Below, piece by piece: positions 37,953 to 46,935 of a stretch of DNA of 55,330 nucleotides; position 1 is the stretch's first letter, and each line of letters starts with the position of its first letter. A program made the translations under genes and the position numbers. The DNA is taken from the NCBI GenBank assembly GCA_910584185.1, contig CAJTYC010000004.1, positions 1-55,330 of the forward strand. Direction: 5' to 3'. The stretch is from an uncultured Muribaculaceae bacterium. Lineage in GTDB: Bacteria > Bacteroidota > Bacteroidia > Bacteroidales > Muribaculaceae. The notes beneath the pieces were generated by a model. That model was not told where the DNA came from. It saw nothing but the letters and a program-made list of their open reading frames with translations, and ran no database searches.

Positions 37953-38528
37953 TTATTTTTTCTCCACTTTTTTCACTTCAGTGGCCCTTTTCACCTCTTT
38001 GTTGCCTAACTGGCTTCTCTTTTCGGCAGTCGCTTTAGCCGAAGAGGCGCAATGGCGTTTCTTGGGGAACTTCTTTGCACAGTCAGCCTCTTTGGCAACG
38101 CAATTCTGCTGCTTCGCACAGCAATTCTGCTGCTTCGCACAGCAATTCTGCTGCTTCGCACAGCAATTCTGCTGCTTCGCACAATTAGCCTCTGCCTTTG
38201 CGCAGTTGTTGGCCTTTGCGCAGTTGTTGGCGTTAGGGCAGTTGCTACAATTGTTGGCAGCGCATTCAGGCGTGCCTGCACATGCCTTGCATTCATTGCA
38301 ATTAGCCTGAGCACAGTTAGCCTGAGCGCAAGCTTGCTTTTCGGCACATGCCTCTTCGGGGCATACCTCCACGCAACGCTCTGCTGTGGCTTTTGTGCAT
38401 GTGGCCTTGGCCTCGGTCTTCTCGGTAGTGGCTTTGCTGCGCTCGGTGGCGGTGAAAAGCTTCTGTTGTGCAGATGCCGACAGGCAAGCGAGCACTGCTA
38501 CGCTCATGGTGATGATGAGTTTCTTCAT
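37953..38528 (-). CDS. Secreted cysteine-rich repeat protein of unknown function
   Basis: 191 residues; signal peptide MKKLIITMSVAVLACLSASA. The mature part has about 24 cysteines, mostly spaced as C-x5-C or C-x6-C in Ala/Asn/Lys-rich sequence (ACAQANCAQANCNECKACAG), and four consecutive CAKQQNC units that create CC pairs. The C-terminus is basic (KKVEKK) with no cysteine. Disulfide-linked structure or metal binding are both possible; no known family was recognised. It has its own terminator downstream, and the rplT terminator lies upstream. A palindrome CTGTATAATACAG (38553-38565) sits just before the start. Four 21-bp DNA units at 38101-38184 are almost identical. Confidence 0.8.
   Translation of the reverse strand: MKKLIITMSVAVLACLSASAQQKLFTATERSKATTEKTEAKATCTKATAERCVEVCPEEACAEKQACAQANCAQANCNECKACAGTPECAANNCSNCPNANNCAKANNCAKAEANCAKQQNCCAKQQNCCAKQQNCCAKQQNCVAKEADCAKKFPKKRHCASSAKATAEKRSQLGNKEVKRATEVKKVEKK
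38101..38184 (-). repeat. 21-bp coding tandem repeat, four copies
   Basis: Units start at 38101, 38122, 38143 and 38164. Three are identical and the fourth differs only in its last base. Each encodes seven residues of CAKQQNC register, so changes in copy number keep the frame. Confidence 0.95.
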
Positions 38529-38552
38529 ATCAATTCTATTTAATTGGTTTAT

Positions 38553-38565
38553 CTGTATAATACAG
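38553..38565. promoter_or_regulatory. Palindrome upstream of the cysteine-rich gene
   Basis: CTGTATAATACAG is a perfect 13-bp palindrome 25 bases before the ATG. It could be a repressor operator; no canonical promoter box was found beside it. Confidence 0.3.
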
Positions 38566-38624
38566 CTTTTGAGTCGGTCTATAAAAAATGTAAAACAAAC
38601 TTTTCGAGACCTGCTCCAATACGC

Positions 38625-38658
38625 GAAAGAGCCGATGCTGCGAAGCTTCGGCTCTTTC
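38625..38658 (-). terminator. Terminator of the thrS-infC-rpmI-rplT operon
   Basis: GAAAGAGCCGA (38625-38635) pairs perfectly with TCGGCTCTTTC (38648-38658), starting 27 bases after the rplT stop codon. Confidence 0.8.
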
Positions 38659-38684
38659 AGTTTCTTTTTGGAAGAAAGAAATAT

Positions 38685-39032
38685 TTACTTCTTCACTTTA
38701 GCCACGATAGCCTTGAATGCTTCGGGGTTGTTCATTGCGAGTTCGGCGAGCACCTTACGGTTGATCTCGATGCCGGCTGCGTGAATAAGACCCATGAGGT
38801 TGGAGTATGAGAGTCCCTCCTCGCGAGCGGCTGCGTTGATACGCTGAATCCAGAGGGCGCGGAAGTTGCGCTTTTTCTGCTTGCGGTCGCGGTATGCGTA
38901 GGTAAGACCTTTCTCCCAGGTGTTTTTGGCTACTGTCCACACGTTGCGGCGGCTGCCGTAGTAACCGCGGGTCAGTTTCAATATTTTCTTTCTCTTGGCA
39001 CGTGAGGCCACATGATTTACTGATCTTGGCAT
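38685..39032 (-). CDS. rplT: 50S ribosomal protein L20
   Basis: 115 residues, opening [20 protein letters not shown] with [24 protein letters not shown] core ([20 protein letters not shown]). L20 binds 23S rRNA early in assembly and in many bacteria represses its own operon. Last gene of the four-gene operon, 119 bases after rpmI. Confidence 0.98.
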   Translation of the reverse strand: MPRSVNHVASRAKRKKILKLTRGYYGSRRNVWTVAKNTWEKGLTYAYRDRKQKKRNFRALWIQRINAAAREEGLSYSNLMGLIHAAGIEINRKVLAELAMNNPEAFKAIVAKVKK

Positions 39033-39151
39033 TTTTTTTGATTTTTTGATTGTCAGCGGCAGCTGTTGTGCTGCTCTTCTGTGCTTGACATTCGGTTAAT
39101 AAAAAATTGATTGAAATGCTGCTGACAAAACTCGTTTGTCATGCTGACGCT

Positions 39152-39349
39152 TTAGCGAAGGTTGAGAAGCTCGCGAACCTGCTTGATGTTGGCTGAAGCC
39201 ACGAGGCCGGTCTTGTCGAGATTTCTCTTGCGTTTTTTGGTCTTCTTCGTCAGGATGTGGCTGTGATAAGCGTGTTTCCTTTTGATTTTGCCTGTGCCGG
39301 TGAGGGCGAAACGCTTCTTCGACGCAGCGTTAGTCTTTACTTTTGGCAT
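39152..39349 (-). CDS. rpmI: 50S ribosomal protein L35
   Basis: 65 residues: [20 protein letters not shown] and [20 protein letters not shown], fully typical. It is preceded by an untranslated gap of 168 bases after infC that can fold into three hairpins. Confidence 0.98.
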   Translation of the reverse strand: MPKVKTNAASKKRFALTGTGKIKRKHAYHSHILTKKTKKRKRNLDKTGLVASANIKQVRELLNLR

Positions 39350-39517
39350 TTTCGTTTAAAATTTAGTTGTTAAAAATTCACCTCGGCACCGTGTGCCTAC
39401 GGTCTCTAATTTATCAATCGCCAAGTAGCAATTACCACTTGCGGCAGATTGCGTATTAATCCACCAACCAATATAACGGCTTATATTGCCGCTATATTGT
39501 TGTCGGTAGATATTTTT
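39350..39517 (-). promoter_or_regulatory. Structured leader between infC and rpmI
   Basis: Three potential stems: ATATAACGGC/GCCGCTATAT (39471-39480 with 39488-39497), CAATCGCCAAGT with ACTTGCGGCAGATTG (39415-39451, bulged) and GGCAC/GTGCC (39385-39397). This is where an L20 autoregulatory leader sits in other bacteria. No sequence match to a known leader could be tested. Confidence 0.45.
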
Positions 39518-40222
39518 TTACTCTTTTTCAGCCGAATTTGTCTCCTCTGCCTGACTTGTCTCAGTTTGGGGAGCCTCTTTCTTGGGCTGTTTGGGCTTTT
39601 CCTCTTTCTTGAGGGCTGCCTTGAGCGGTGCTATCATGATCGACATCCGCTTGCCTTCGAGCACCGGCATCATCTCCACCTTGCCCAACTCCTCGAGGTC
39701 GTTGGCAAATCTGAGCAGAAGCACCTCGCCTTGCTCCTTGAAGAGGATTGAGCGACCGCGGAAGAACACGTATGCCTTCACTTTCGAGCCCTCCTTGAGG
39801 AAGCCTTGTGCATGCTTGAGCTTGAAGTTATAGTCATGCTCGTCGGTCTGAGGTCCGAAACGGATCTCCTTCACCACCACCTTGGTGGCTTTCTGCTTCT
39901 GCTCCTTCTGACGCTTCTTTTGCTGGTAGAGGAACTTCTGGTAGTCTATCACGCGACAAACCGGCGGTTCGGCGGTGGGAGAGATTTCCACCAGGTCAAG
40001 TTCAAGTCGCTCTGCGATCTTGAGGGCCTGCTGGAGCGGATATACACCCTGCTCCACGTTGTCGCCTACGAGGCGCACTTCACGGGCGCGGATGTGTTCG
40101 TTGATAGCATGTGGGTCGCGACGTTCGCCCCCACGGCCGGGACGCTGCCCGGGTCGGGGACGCGGACCGCTCCCCATGGGGCGCGGCGGACGCGGACCGC
40201 CGAATTGTGGTTTCTTCTCCAT
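39518..40222 (-). CDS. infC: Translation initiation factor IF-3
   Basis: Keeps ribosomal subunits apart and proofreads start codon selection. 234 residues. The IF-3 core starts at [15 protein letters not shown] (about 39) and includes [20 protein letters not shown] and the C-terminal domain [16 protein letters not shown]. It has a Pro/Arg/Gly-rich N-terminal extension ([19 protein letters not shown]) and an acidic-basic C-terminal tail, both common in Bacteroidota. The start is ATG, not the rare codon of Escherichia coli infC. Confidence 0.97.
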   Translation of the reverse strand: MEKKPQFGGPRPPRPMGSGPRPRPGQRPGRGGERRDPHAINEHIRAREVRLVGDNVEQGVYPLQQALKIAERLELDLVEISPTAEPPVCRVIDYQKFLYQQKKRQKEQKQKATKVVVKEIRFGPQTDEHDYNFKLKHAQGFLKEGSKVKAYVFFRGRSILFKEQGEVLLLRFANDLEELGKVEMMPVLEGKRMSIMIAPLKAALKKEEKPKQPKKEAPQTETSQAEETNSAEKE

Positions 40223-40296
40223 TAAATGGGTTTAATGTGTTTTGATTGCCGGCTTGGCCGCCGGCTCTTTACTATTTGTGATTGTTATGAATTTTT

Positions 40297-42243
40297 TTAA
40301 TTCTTCTCGAATCTTGTCTGCTCGGCCACCTGGTCGTTGATAACCTTGGCAAATTCTGCCACGCTCATCACGCCCTGGTCTCCTTCTCCTTTCTTGCGCA
40401 CTGCCACTTGGCCTTGCTCAGCCTCTTTTTCACCTACCACGAGCATGTAGGGGATTTTCTTGAGCTCGTTGTCGCGGATCTTCTTGCCGATTTTCTCGTT
40501 GCGGTCGTCCACTGCGGCACGTACTCCCGCCTCTTCAAGCTCCTCTGCCACTTTGTGGGCGTAGTCGTTAAACTTCTCGGAGATGGGAAGAATCACGCAC
40601 TGGTCAGGTATAAGCCAGAGGGGAAGGTGTCCGGCAGTGTGCTCGAGAAGCACAGCCACGAAGCGTTCCATAGAGCCGAAAGGCGCACGGTGTATCATCA
40701 CCGGACGGTGCTTCTGGTTGTCTTTGCCGGTATATTCCAGTCCGAAGCGTTCGGGCAGGTTGTAGTCTACCTGGATTGTGCCGAGCTGCCAGCGGCGTCC
40801 TATCGCATCCTTGACCATGAAGTCGAGCTTCGGGCCGTAGAATGCAGCCTCGCCCTCCACCTGACGTGCCTTCACGCCCTTCTCGGCGCAAGCCTCGATG
40901 ATGGCTGTCTCGGCACGGTGCCAGTTCTCATCCGAGCCGATATATTTCTCTTTGTTTTTCGGGTCGCGAAGCGAAATCTGTGCCTCGTAATTCTGGAAGT
41001 TCAATGCCTTGAAGATATGCAGGATGATATCCATCACCTTAAGGAATTCCTCCTTGATTTGCTCCGGTGCGCAGAATAGGTGTGCGTCATCTTGCGTGAA
41101 GCCGCGCACTCGGGTGAGGCCGTGGAGCTCACCGCTCTGTTCGTAGCGATACACGGTGCCGAACTCTGCGAATCGCAGCGGCAGGTCGCGGTAGCTGCGC
41201 GGTGCTGCCTTGAATATCTCGCAGTGGTGGGGGCAGTTCATCGGCTTGAGCATATATTCCTCTCCCTCCTGGGGTGTATGTATGGGTTGGAATGAGTCTT
41301 TGCCATACTTTGCCCAGTGACCGGAGGTGACGTAGAGTGCCTTGTTGCCGATATGCGGGGTGATTACCTGCAGGTAACCATATTTTTTCTGTATCTTGCG
41401 CAGATATTGCTCCAGTCGGTCGCGAAGTGCCGCGCCTTTTGGAAGCCAGAGGGGGAGTCCGGCACCCACGGTATGTGAGAATGCGAAGAGCTCCATCTCC
41501 TTGCCGAGTGTGCGGTGGTCGCGTTTCTTGGCCTCCTCGAGAAGGGCGAGATACTCATCGAGCATCTTCTTCTTGGGGAAGGTGATACCGTATACGCGCA
41601 CAAGCTGCTGGCGTTTCTCGTCGCCGCGCCAGTATGCACCGGCCAGCGAGGTTATTTTTGCAGCCTTGATGGGTGCGGTGGTGGCGATATGCGGGCCGCG
41701 GCAGAGGTCGGTGAAGGCTCCCTGTGTGTAAGTGGTGATGTGGCCATCCTCAAGCTCACTGATGAGCTCGCATTTGTACACTTCGCCACGGTCGCCAAAC
41801 ATCTTCAGCGCGTCATCTTTCGATATGTCGGCGCGCTTGATCTCCTCCTTGCGCTGCGCAAGCTCGAGCATTTTCTTTTCAATCTTGGGAAAATCCTCGG
41901 CTGTGATTTTGTGCTCACCCGGGTCTATGTCGTAATAAAATCCGTTTTCCACTGCCGGGCCGATGCCGAACTTGACACCCGGATAAAGTTCCTGGAGTGC
42001 CTCTGCGAGGAGGTGGGCCGAACTGTGCCAGAAAGCATGTTTGCCTTCGGGGTCATCCCATTTGAAAAGTTCTATCTGAGCATCTGAGGAGATAGGACGT
42101 GAGATGTCCCATTCCTCACCGTTTACTTTGGCTGCCAGCACATCGGATGCAAATCGGGGGCTGATGCTCTCCGCCACCTGCAGAGGAGTCGTGCCCTCGG
42201 CATATTCGCGCACGCTGCCGTCAGGGAATGTGATTTTTATCAT
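40297..42243 (-). CDS. thrS: Threonyl-tRNA synthetase
   Basis: 648 residues, full length. N-terminal TGS domain ([19 protein letters not shown]), editing domain with the zinc-like [11 protein letters not shown] motif (about 74), class II catalytic core (motif 2 [20 protein letters not shown], Cys and His zinc ligands around [10 protein letters not shown]) and the anticodon-binding domain. First gene of the thrS-infC-rpmI-rplT operon. It has a canonical promoter and a leader hairpin. Confidence 0.98.
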   Translation of the reverse strand: MIKITFPDGSVREYAEGTTPLQVAESISPRFASDVLAAKVNGEEWDISRPISSDAQIELFKWDDPEGKHAFWHSSAHLLAEALQELYPGVKFGIGPAVENGFYYDIDPGEHKITAEDFPKIEKKMLELAQRKEEIKRADISKDDALKMFGDRGEVYKCELISELEDGHITTYTQGAFTDLCRGPHIATTAPIKAAKITSLAGAYWRGDEKRQQLVRVYGITFPKKKMLDEYLALLEEAKKRDHRTLGKEMELFAFSHTVGAGLPLWLPKGAALRDRLEQYLRKIQKKYGYLQVITPHIGNKALYVTSGHWAKYGKDSFQPIHTPQEGEEYMLKPMNCPHHCEIFKAAPRSYRDLPLRFAEFGTVYRYEQSGELHGLTRVRGFTQDDAHLFCAPEQIKEEFLKVMDIILHIFKALNFQNYEAQISLRDPKNKEKYIGSDENWHRAETAIIEACAEKGVKARQVEGEAAFYGPKLDFMVKDAIGRRWQLGTIQVDYNLPERFGLEYTGKDNQKHRPVMIHRAPFGSMERFVAVLLEHTAGHLPLWLIPDQCVILPISEKFNDYAHKVAEELEEAGVRAAVDDRNEKIGKKIRDNELKKIPYMLVVGEKEAEQGQVAVRKKGEGDQGVMSVAEFAKVINDQVAEQTRFEKN

Positions 42244-42281
42244 ATGTAGCTTTTATTAATTGTCTGATTTATACAAGTTTC

Positions 42282-42319
42282 GTTGCACACGCTATGCCGT
42301 AGGCATGCGCATGTGCAAC
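42282..42319 (-). promoter_or_regulatory. Hairpin in the thrS leader
   Basis: GTTGCACA (42282-42289) pairs with TGTGCAAC (42312-42319), and ATGCC (42294-42298) pairs with GGCAT (42302-42306), closing a GTA loop. It lies right after the predicted transcription start and has no T run, so it is not a simple terminator. Confidence 0.6.
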
Positions 42320-42328
42320 TAATTCGCG

Positions 42329-42359
42329 CAAATTTACAATTTTTTTTTCAATTATCCAA
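42329..42359 (-). promoter_or_regulatory. Promoter of the thrS operon
   Basis: On the minus strand TTG (42357-42359), a 20-base spacer and TAAATTTG (42329-42336). Predicted start near 42325. Confidence 0.7.
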
Positions 42360-42391
42360 CTGCCGTGACTCTAACTGCCTCAATATTCCTA

Positions 42392-43144
42392 CTATCGCTG
42401 TATGTCGTAGCCCTGGTCGCGGAGGTAGTCTTTTATACGGTATGCCATGGCGTGGTCATAGTAGTTCAGTATGTGGGCCACCCAGTCGTTGTCGCTTGTG
42501 CCACCGGCGCGCGTCCTGTTGTACTGACTCACTGTGTTGTCGTATGCCTCAAGTTCTTCCACCATCTTGTCGGTGTCCTGTCGGTATTCGTTGCGGAAGA
42601 ACACCAGTTCCTTAGGCTGCTTAGGCTTGAGGTCGGGCTGCTCGCGGGGTATGCCGAGTGCGAGTCCGCACACCACAAACACTCCCTTTGGCAGTTTGAG
42701 AAGTTCTGCCACCCGTTTGGGATCCACAGTGCGCAGGTAGCCCACGCAGTTCGAGCCAAGTCCGGATGCCTGGGCTGCAACAACTGCGCTCATCATGGCC
42801 AGCGAGGCGTCTATGATGCCTATGGTCACCCCATCCATAGTGTCGGTGAATGCCGGCACCTCCAGGCCTTTCTTCTCTGCCAGACGGGTTATCTTGTTAT
42901 AGTCGGAGCAAAAGATAAGCAGACGGTTACAGGTCTTGAGCTGCTTTTGGTTGGTGAGGGCATACAGTTCCTCTTTAAGTGCTTGGTCATCGATATCGAT
43001 TACGCTGAACTGCTGGCCGTTGTATGAGGTCGGAGTGTTACGCACGGCTTCGTAGATGAAGTCCATGGTCTCCTGTGGGATTATCTCGCGTTCGTAGCGG
43101 CGCACGCTGGTGCGCTCGAGCAGTGTCTCTCTTACATCTTTCAT
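42392..43144 (-). CDS. Nitroreductase family protein (NfsA-like)
   Basis: 250 residues of the FMN-dependent nitroreductase fold. RTSVRRYEREIIPQE (about 11-25) and TPTSYNGQQ near 37-45 bind FMN; GLGSNCVGYLRT and KGVFVVCGLALG follow as in NfsA-type enzymes, with a C-terminal arm. It would reduce nitro compounds or quinones with NAD(P)H; the true substrate is unknown. It stands alone upstream of thrS in the same direction. Confidence 0.9.
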   Translation of the reverse strand: MKDVRETLLERTSVRRYEREIIPQETMDFIYEAVRNTPTSYNGQQFSVIDIDDQALKEELYALTNQKQLKTCNRLLIFCSDYNKITRLAEKKGLEVPAFTDTMDGVTIGIIDASLAMMSAVVAAQASGLGSNCVGYLRTVDPKRVAELLKLPKGVFVVCGLALGIPREQPDLKPKQPKELVFFRNEYRQDTDKMVEELEAYDNTVSQYNRTRAGGTSDNDWVAHILNYYDHAMAYRIKDYLRDQGYDIQR

Positions 43145-43188
43145 TTTATTGTCTATCTATTTGGTATTAGTGATCGTAGTATTTGAAG

Positions 43189-43253
43189 TTATCAACAGTT
43201 GTTGTTGAGTTATTAACAGGAGTTGTCTACAACTGTTGATTACTTATTGATAA
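43189..43253. other. Cluster of DnaA-box-like 9-mers, possible replication origin
   Basis: Five words within two mismatches of TTATCCACA in 65 bp: TTATCAACA (43189), TTATTAACA (43210), TTGTCTACA (43223), and on the minus strand TAATCAACA (43234-43242) and TTATCAATA (43245-43253). The two sides form a broad dyad (ATCAACAGTTGT with ACAACTGTTGAT, GTTATCAA with TTGATAAC). TTATCTACA also occurs at 43632. The sequence is A/T-rich. Binding by DnaA is inference. Confidence 0.35.
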
Positions 43254-43284
43254 CGTTTATATCTTCATATGTTGTAGATGATTA

Positions 43285-43321
43285 AGAAAAGAATAAAGGC
43301 GAACTGTATTACCAGTCCGCC
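43285..43321 (-). terminator. Terminator of the candidate structured RNA
   Basis: GGCGAACTG (43298-43306) with CAGTCCGCC (43313-43321), one G-U pair, followed on the minus strand by a T-rich run. Confidence 0.75.
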
Positions 43322-43570
43322 TCTATAAGGTCCACATCAAAGGAATGTGACGAAACTCCGAACGACAGGATTTGAGGGCCTACCTATCTTTGTAATCCGC
43401 CTTGTGACCAGAAGATCAACGTCTTGCGACGCGGGGCCCGCCATTGAATGGTAAGCTTGTCTCGGCATTTCTTTAAAATTTGATGAGTTTCCCAATTTGC
43501 TTTGATGTGGGATTTTTCTTTCTCATCGTTTCTCCCGAGGGGAGCGGCAGACTCGCTTGTCTGTCTTTAC
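43289..43570 (-). ncRNA. Candidate structured RNA, possibly 6S-like
   Basis: About 280 bases between a canonical promoter and a terminator, with no open frame. Distant segments pair: CCACATCAAAG (minus strand, 43510-43500) with CTTTGATGTGG (43342-43332), 11 bp perfect, and inside it GAAACTC (43491-43485) with GAGTTTC (43358-43352). GGGCC/GGCCC pairing lies further in. The 3' strand of the outer helix can instead fold on itself (CACAT/ATGTG). A long rod with internal loops resembles 6S RNA; it also fits the promoter-RNA-terminator layout of the Bacteroidales-1 motif. No RNase P, tmRNA or SRP signature was seen. Confidence 0.55.
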
Positions 43571-43574
43571 AACG

Positions 43575-43606
43575 CAAATATAATGGCTTCGGTTTTATTT
43601 TCCAAA
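43575..43606 (-). promoter_or_regulatory. Promoter of the candidate structured RNA
   Basis: On the minus strand TTTG (43603-43606), a 20-base spacer and TATATTTG (43575-43582). Exact match to consensus, and no protein gene follows for 430 bases. Confidence 0.8.
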
Positions 43607-43680
43607 TCTCAGCGCGTTTTTTCTGCAAAAGTTATCTACAACCATTTTGATTTTGTTGTATCAACCGGTTGCGTATCTGT

Positions 43681-45249
43681 TTAGAACTCGCTGTTGAAGT
43701 GGAATTTAATCTTCGGGAAGTCGCTCTGGGCCATCTGGAGCACATAGTTGGAGTCGGCCAAGAATACGTCGCGTCCCTCTTTGTCGGTGGCCATGAACTG
43801 ATGCTTGCGCTTCTTGAAGGCTGCGAGGGCCTCCTCGTCATCGCTCTCTATCCAGCATGCCTTGTAGAGGCTGATAGGCTCCCATCGGCATTGTGCGCCA
43901 TATTCGTGCAGCAGGCGGTATTGTATCACCTCAAACTGCAGCTGGCCCACGGTGCCGATAATCTTGCGGCCGTTGAACTGATTGGTGAACATCTGGGCCA
44001 CACCTTCGTCCATGAGCTGGTTAATGCCTTTGTCGAGCTGCTTCGACTTCATGGGGTCGGCATTCTCGATATATTTGAACATCTCGGGCGAGAAGCTCGG
44101 CAGTCCCTTGAAGTGGAGGTCTTCGCCGCCGGTCAGGGTGTCGCCGATTTTGAAGTTGCCTGTGTCCGGTATACCCACTATGTCGCCGGGATATGCCTCG
44201 TCCACGATGCTCTTCTTCTGCGCCATGAATGCCGTAGGCGCAGCAAAACGCATCTGCTTGCCGTGGCGCACGTGCTTGTAATATACGTTGCGCTCGAATT
44301 TGCCGGAGCATACTTTTACGAAGGCGATGCAGCTGCGGTGGTTGGGGTCCATGTTTGCGTGTATCTTGAACACGAAGCCGGTGAACTGTTCCTCCTCGGG
44401 CTTGACCTCGCGCTCCACTGCCATGATGGGCTTGGGTGACGGGGCTATCTGCACGAACGTATCGAGCAGCTCCTTGACTCCAAACGTGTTGAGCGCGGAG
44501 CCGAAGAATACCGGTGCCATCTCACCGCGCAGGTATGCCTCTTTGTCGAAGTCAGGATATACACCTTCTATCAGCTCGAGGTCTTCGCGGAGCTTGGCTG
44601 CATTTTCTGCCCCTACGAGCTCGTCGATCATGGGTGAGTTCACGTCGTCTATCTCCACACGCTCGCTCACTGTCTGCTTCGATGGCTGGAAGAGGTCGAT
44701 GCCATGCTCATATATATTGTATACACCCTTGAAGCGCTCGCCCATGTTGATAGGCCAGGTGAGGGGGCGCACACCTATCTTCAGTTCTTTCTCCAGCTCG
44801 TCGAGTATGTCGAAGGGATCGCGTCCCTCACGGTCGAGCTTGTTTACGAAGATTATAACCGGAGTGCGGCGCATGCGGCACACCTCCATGAGCCTCCTGG
44901 TCTGTGTCTCCACACCCTTGGCGGCATCCACCACGATTATTACGGAGTCTACGGCTGTCAGCGTGCGGAAGGTATCCTCGGCGAAGTCTTGGTGACCGGG
45001 CGTGTCGAGGATGTTGATCTTGTAGTCGCCATAGTTGAAGCCCATCACCGATGTGGCAACCGATATGCCGCGTTGTTTCTCTATCTCCATCCAGTCGGAT
45101 GTGGCTGTCTTCTTGATCTTGTTGCTCTTCACGGCACCGGCCACATGTATGGCGCCACCGAAGAGCAGCAGCTTCTCGGTCAGTGTAGTCTTTCCCGCAT
45201 CCGGGTGCGATATGATGGCGAATGTTCGCCTGCGTTCTATCTCTGTCAT
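43681..45249 (-). CDS. prfC: Peptide chain release factor 3
   Basis: The GTPase that removes RF1/RF2 from the ribosome after termination. 522 residues from the ATG at 45249: G1 [15 protein letters not shown]2 region with [12 protein letters not shown]3 DTPGHQDF, G4 NKLD, then domains 2 and 3. The start is placed by the ATGA overlap with the rfbD stop codon; a longer frame begins at 45276. Third gene of DUF4924-rfbD-prfC. Confidence 0.97.
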   Translation of the reverse strand: MTEIERRRTFAIISHPDAGKTTLTEKLLLFGGAIHVAGAVKSNKIKKTATSDWMEIEKQRGISVATSVMGFNYGDYKINILDTPGHQDFAEDTFRTLTAVDSVIIVVDAAKGVETQTRRLMEVCRMRRTPVIIFVNKLDREGRDPFDILDELEKELKIGVRPLTWPINMGERFKGVYNIYEHGIDLFQPSKQTVSERVEIDDVNSPMIDELVGAENAAKLREDLELIEGVYPDFDKEAYLRGEMAPVFFGSALNTFGVKELLDTFVQIAPSPKPIMAVEREVKPEEEQFTGFVFKIHANMDPNHRSCIAFVKVCSGKFERNVYYKHVRHGKQMRFAAPTAFMAQKKSIVDEAYPGDIVGIPDTGNFKIGDTLTGGEDLHFKGLPSFSPEMFKYIENADPMKSKQLDKGINQLMDEGVAQMFTNQFNGRKIIGTVGQLQFEVIQYRLLHEYGAQCRWEPISLYKACWIESDDEEALAAFKKRKHQFMATDKEGRDVFLADSNYVLQMAQSDFPKIKFHFNSEF

Positions 45250-46109
45250 TGGTTTGTATCCATATTGTTGAGACATTTCCGCAAAGAGTCACGCCAGTAC
45301 GGAATTGTCAGTCCGAATGTGTTCTTGATTTTCTGCTTGCTCAGCACCGAATATAACGGCCGCTTGGCCGGGGTGGGGTAGTCGGAGGTGGGTATAGGGT
45401 TGACTTTTGTATCCTTTCCGCTCATCTCCATTATTGCCTTCGTGAAATCATACCATGAGGCCACACCTTCGTCTGTGTAGTGATATATGCCGGGTTTCCA
45501 GCTCTCGCTATTTATGACGGCAAGTATTGCCGCAGCCAGGTCGCCTGCATAGGTGGGCGTGCCTATCTGGTCGGCCACCACGTTGATTTCAGGCTTGTTA
45601 TCTGCCAATGCGAGCATGGTCTTGACGAAGTTCTTGCCATATTCCGAATATAGCCATGCCGTGCGTATGATGATGGAGTTCTGGCAGAATGATGTGAGCA
45701 GGGCCTCCCCTTCGAGCTTGGTGCGCCCATACATGCCTTGCGGGTAGGGCTCGTCATTCTCTTCATACGGGCGGAAGTTCTGGCCGGAGAATACGTAGTC
45801 GGTAGATATATGTATCACCTTGGCTCCGTTCTTCACGGCCGCCTTTCCCAATATGCCCACTGCTCCGGTGTTGAGTAGGGCTGCCTTCACTGAGTCGCTC
45901 TCTGCATTGTCGACTGCCGTATAGGCTGCACAGTTCACCACCACGTCAAACTTGCCATCCTCGAGCATGCGGCTCACGCTGCGCTCGTCGGTGATGTCGA
46001 GTGTGTCGTGGTCGGTATATACAGCCTCTATGTCGCTCTCCTTATCAAATTCCCTGCGTAGGCTGCGCCCAAGCTGGCCGTTGCAGCCTGTCACCAATAT
46101 CTTCTTCAT
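45246..46109 (-). CDS. rfbD: dTDP-4-dehydrorhamnose reductase
   Basis: Last step of dTDP-L-rhamnose synthesis. 287 residues: NADPH-binding [15 protein letters not shown] (about 6-20), STDYVFSG and Tyr-x3-Lys in [12 protein letters not shown]. rfbA, rfbB and rfbC are not in the window. It is translationally coupled to prfC and two bases from the DUF4924 gene, a mixed-function operon. Confidence 0.95.
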   Translation of the reverse strand: MKKILVTGCNGQLGRSLRREFDKESDIEAVYTDHDTLDITDERSVSRMLEDGKFDVVVNCAAYTAVDNAESDSVKAALLNTGAVGILGKAAVKNGAKVIHISTDYVFSGQNFRPYEENDEPYPQGMYGRTKLEGEALLTSFCQNSIIIRTAWLYSEYGKNFVKTMLALADNKPEINVVADQIGTPTYAGDLAAAILAVINSESWKPGIYHYTDEGVASWYDFTKAIMEMSGKDTKVNPIPTSDYPTPAKRPLYSVLSKQKIKNTFGLTIPYWRDSLRKCLNNMDTNQ

Positions 46110-46111
46110 CG

Positions 46112-46669
46112 TCAGTCGTCTTCGCTGAATTTCAGTTCGTTGTTGTAATCCTGTTTGTAGAAGTTCGACAGCACCGCCAAGAATTTTGATATCTGCTGTG
46201 CTGCGGCCACGGTCTCGGGTGAAACCTCCTTTTTCTGTAGCCTTAGCATCAAGATGCCGTAGAGGGCGTCAAAGCAGGTCTCAATCTCATCTTTCTTGTT
46301 GTCGCCGGCCTTGGCGCGCAGTTCCACTATTATCGGCAGGGTGCTGTAATATTGTGTGGCATAGGCTGCGAATTTGGGGTCGTTGAGCAGTTGTCTGTGT
46401 AGGCGCTCTATGTCGTTGAGCGTATTGATGTTGAGCTGCAAGTGACCGCTCTTCTCCTTACCCTCGCGACGCGTCATGTCGATCAGCGACTCATACCATT
46501 CGGTCATCTCTTTGCGCTGACGGTCATCGAGGTCGCTGTATCGGTCTATTATGTTGGCCTGTATCTTGTCGAGGTCAAGCCCGAAGGCGCGTATCAGGTC
46601 CTCTATCTGCCACATATATAGCAGATATTCCGCTATGTTTTCTCTTTTCTTTGCTGATGCTGTTATCAT
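46112..46669 (-). CDS. DUF4924 family protein
   Basis: 185 residues, all-helical in appearance: ASAKKRENIAEYLLYMWQIE at the N-terminus, then TEWYESLIDMTRREGKEKSG and ETCFDALYGILMLRL. It matches the DUF4924 family of Bacteroidota, function unknown. ATG at 46669 chosen over 46693 because the promoter lies at 46691-46721. First gene of the rfbD-prfC unit. Confidence 0.88.
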   Translation of the reverse strand: MITASAKKRENIAEYLLYMWQIEDLIRAFGLDLDKIQANIIDRYSDLDDRQRKEMTEWYESLIDMTRREGKEKSGHLQLNINTLNDIERLHRQLLNDPKFAAYATQYYSTLPIIVELRAKAGDNKKDEIETCFDALYGILMLRLQKKEVSPETVAAAQQISKFLAVLSNFYKQDYNNELKFSEDD

Positions 46670-46690
46670 CACGTGTTTTGTTTTCTGTTG

Positions 46691-46721
46691 CAAAATTACT
46701 AAAAATTGCGTTGCTCCGCAA
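46691..46721 (-). promoter_or_regulatory. Promoter of DUF4924-rfbD-prfC
   Basis: On the minus strand TTG (46719-46721), a 20-base spacer and TAATTTTG (46691-46698). Leader about 18 bases. Confidence 0.7.
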
Positions 46722-46818
46722 CTTGAAGTATAACATTTTATATCAACTGTTGGTTATCCTTATTGAACTCTCTCTCCATTGTTCCCCCTTTGCGTCTTGA
46801 AGTTTCTTTTGACCACGT

Positions 46819-46838
46819 GGACGCGCAAAAGCGCGTCC
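46819..46838. repeat. GGACGCGC palindrome, copy 2
   Basis: GGACGCGC-AAAA-GCGCGTCC, flanked by CCACGT on the left and CTGCTACC on the right. Read on the other strand, it matches the copy at 17721-17740 and parts of its flanks. Confidence 0.8.
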
Positions 46839-46935
46839 CTGCTACCTAAGCGAAACAATCAATCAAGAGGACAACCGGAAATATTTACGCATAACTATGA
46901 ACTCATACCTCATAACTCTGACTTAATACATATTT

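Noticed and set aside
38101..38184. Regular 21-bp repeats considered as a CRISPR array
   Set aside because: There are no spacers; the units are contiguous and in frame within the cysteine-rich gene.
43289..43570. RNase P RNA, tmRNA or SRP RNA as identity of the structured RNA
   Set aside because: The conserved GAGGAAAGTCC, tRNA-like ends and GGAAGCAGCC-type loops of these RNAs are absent.
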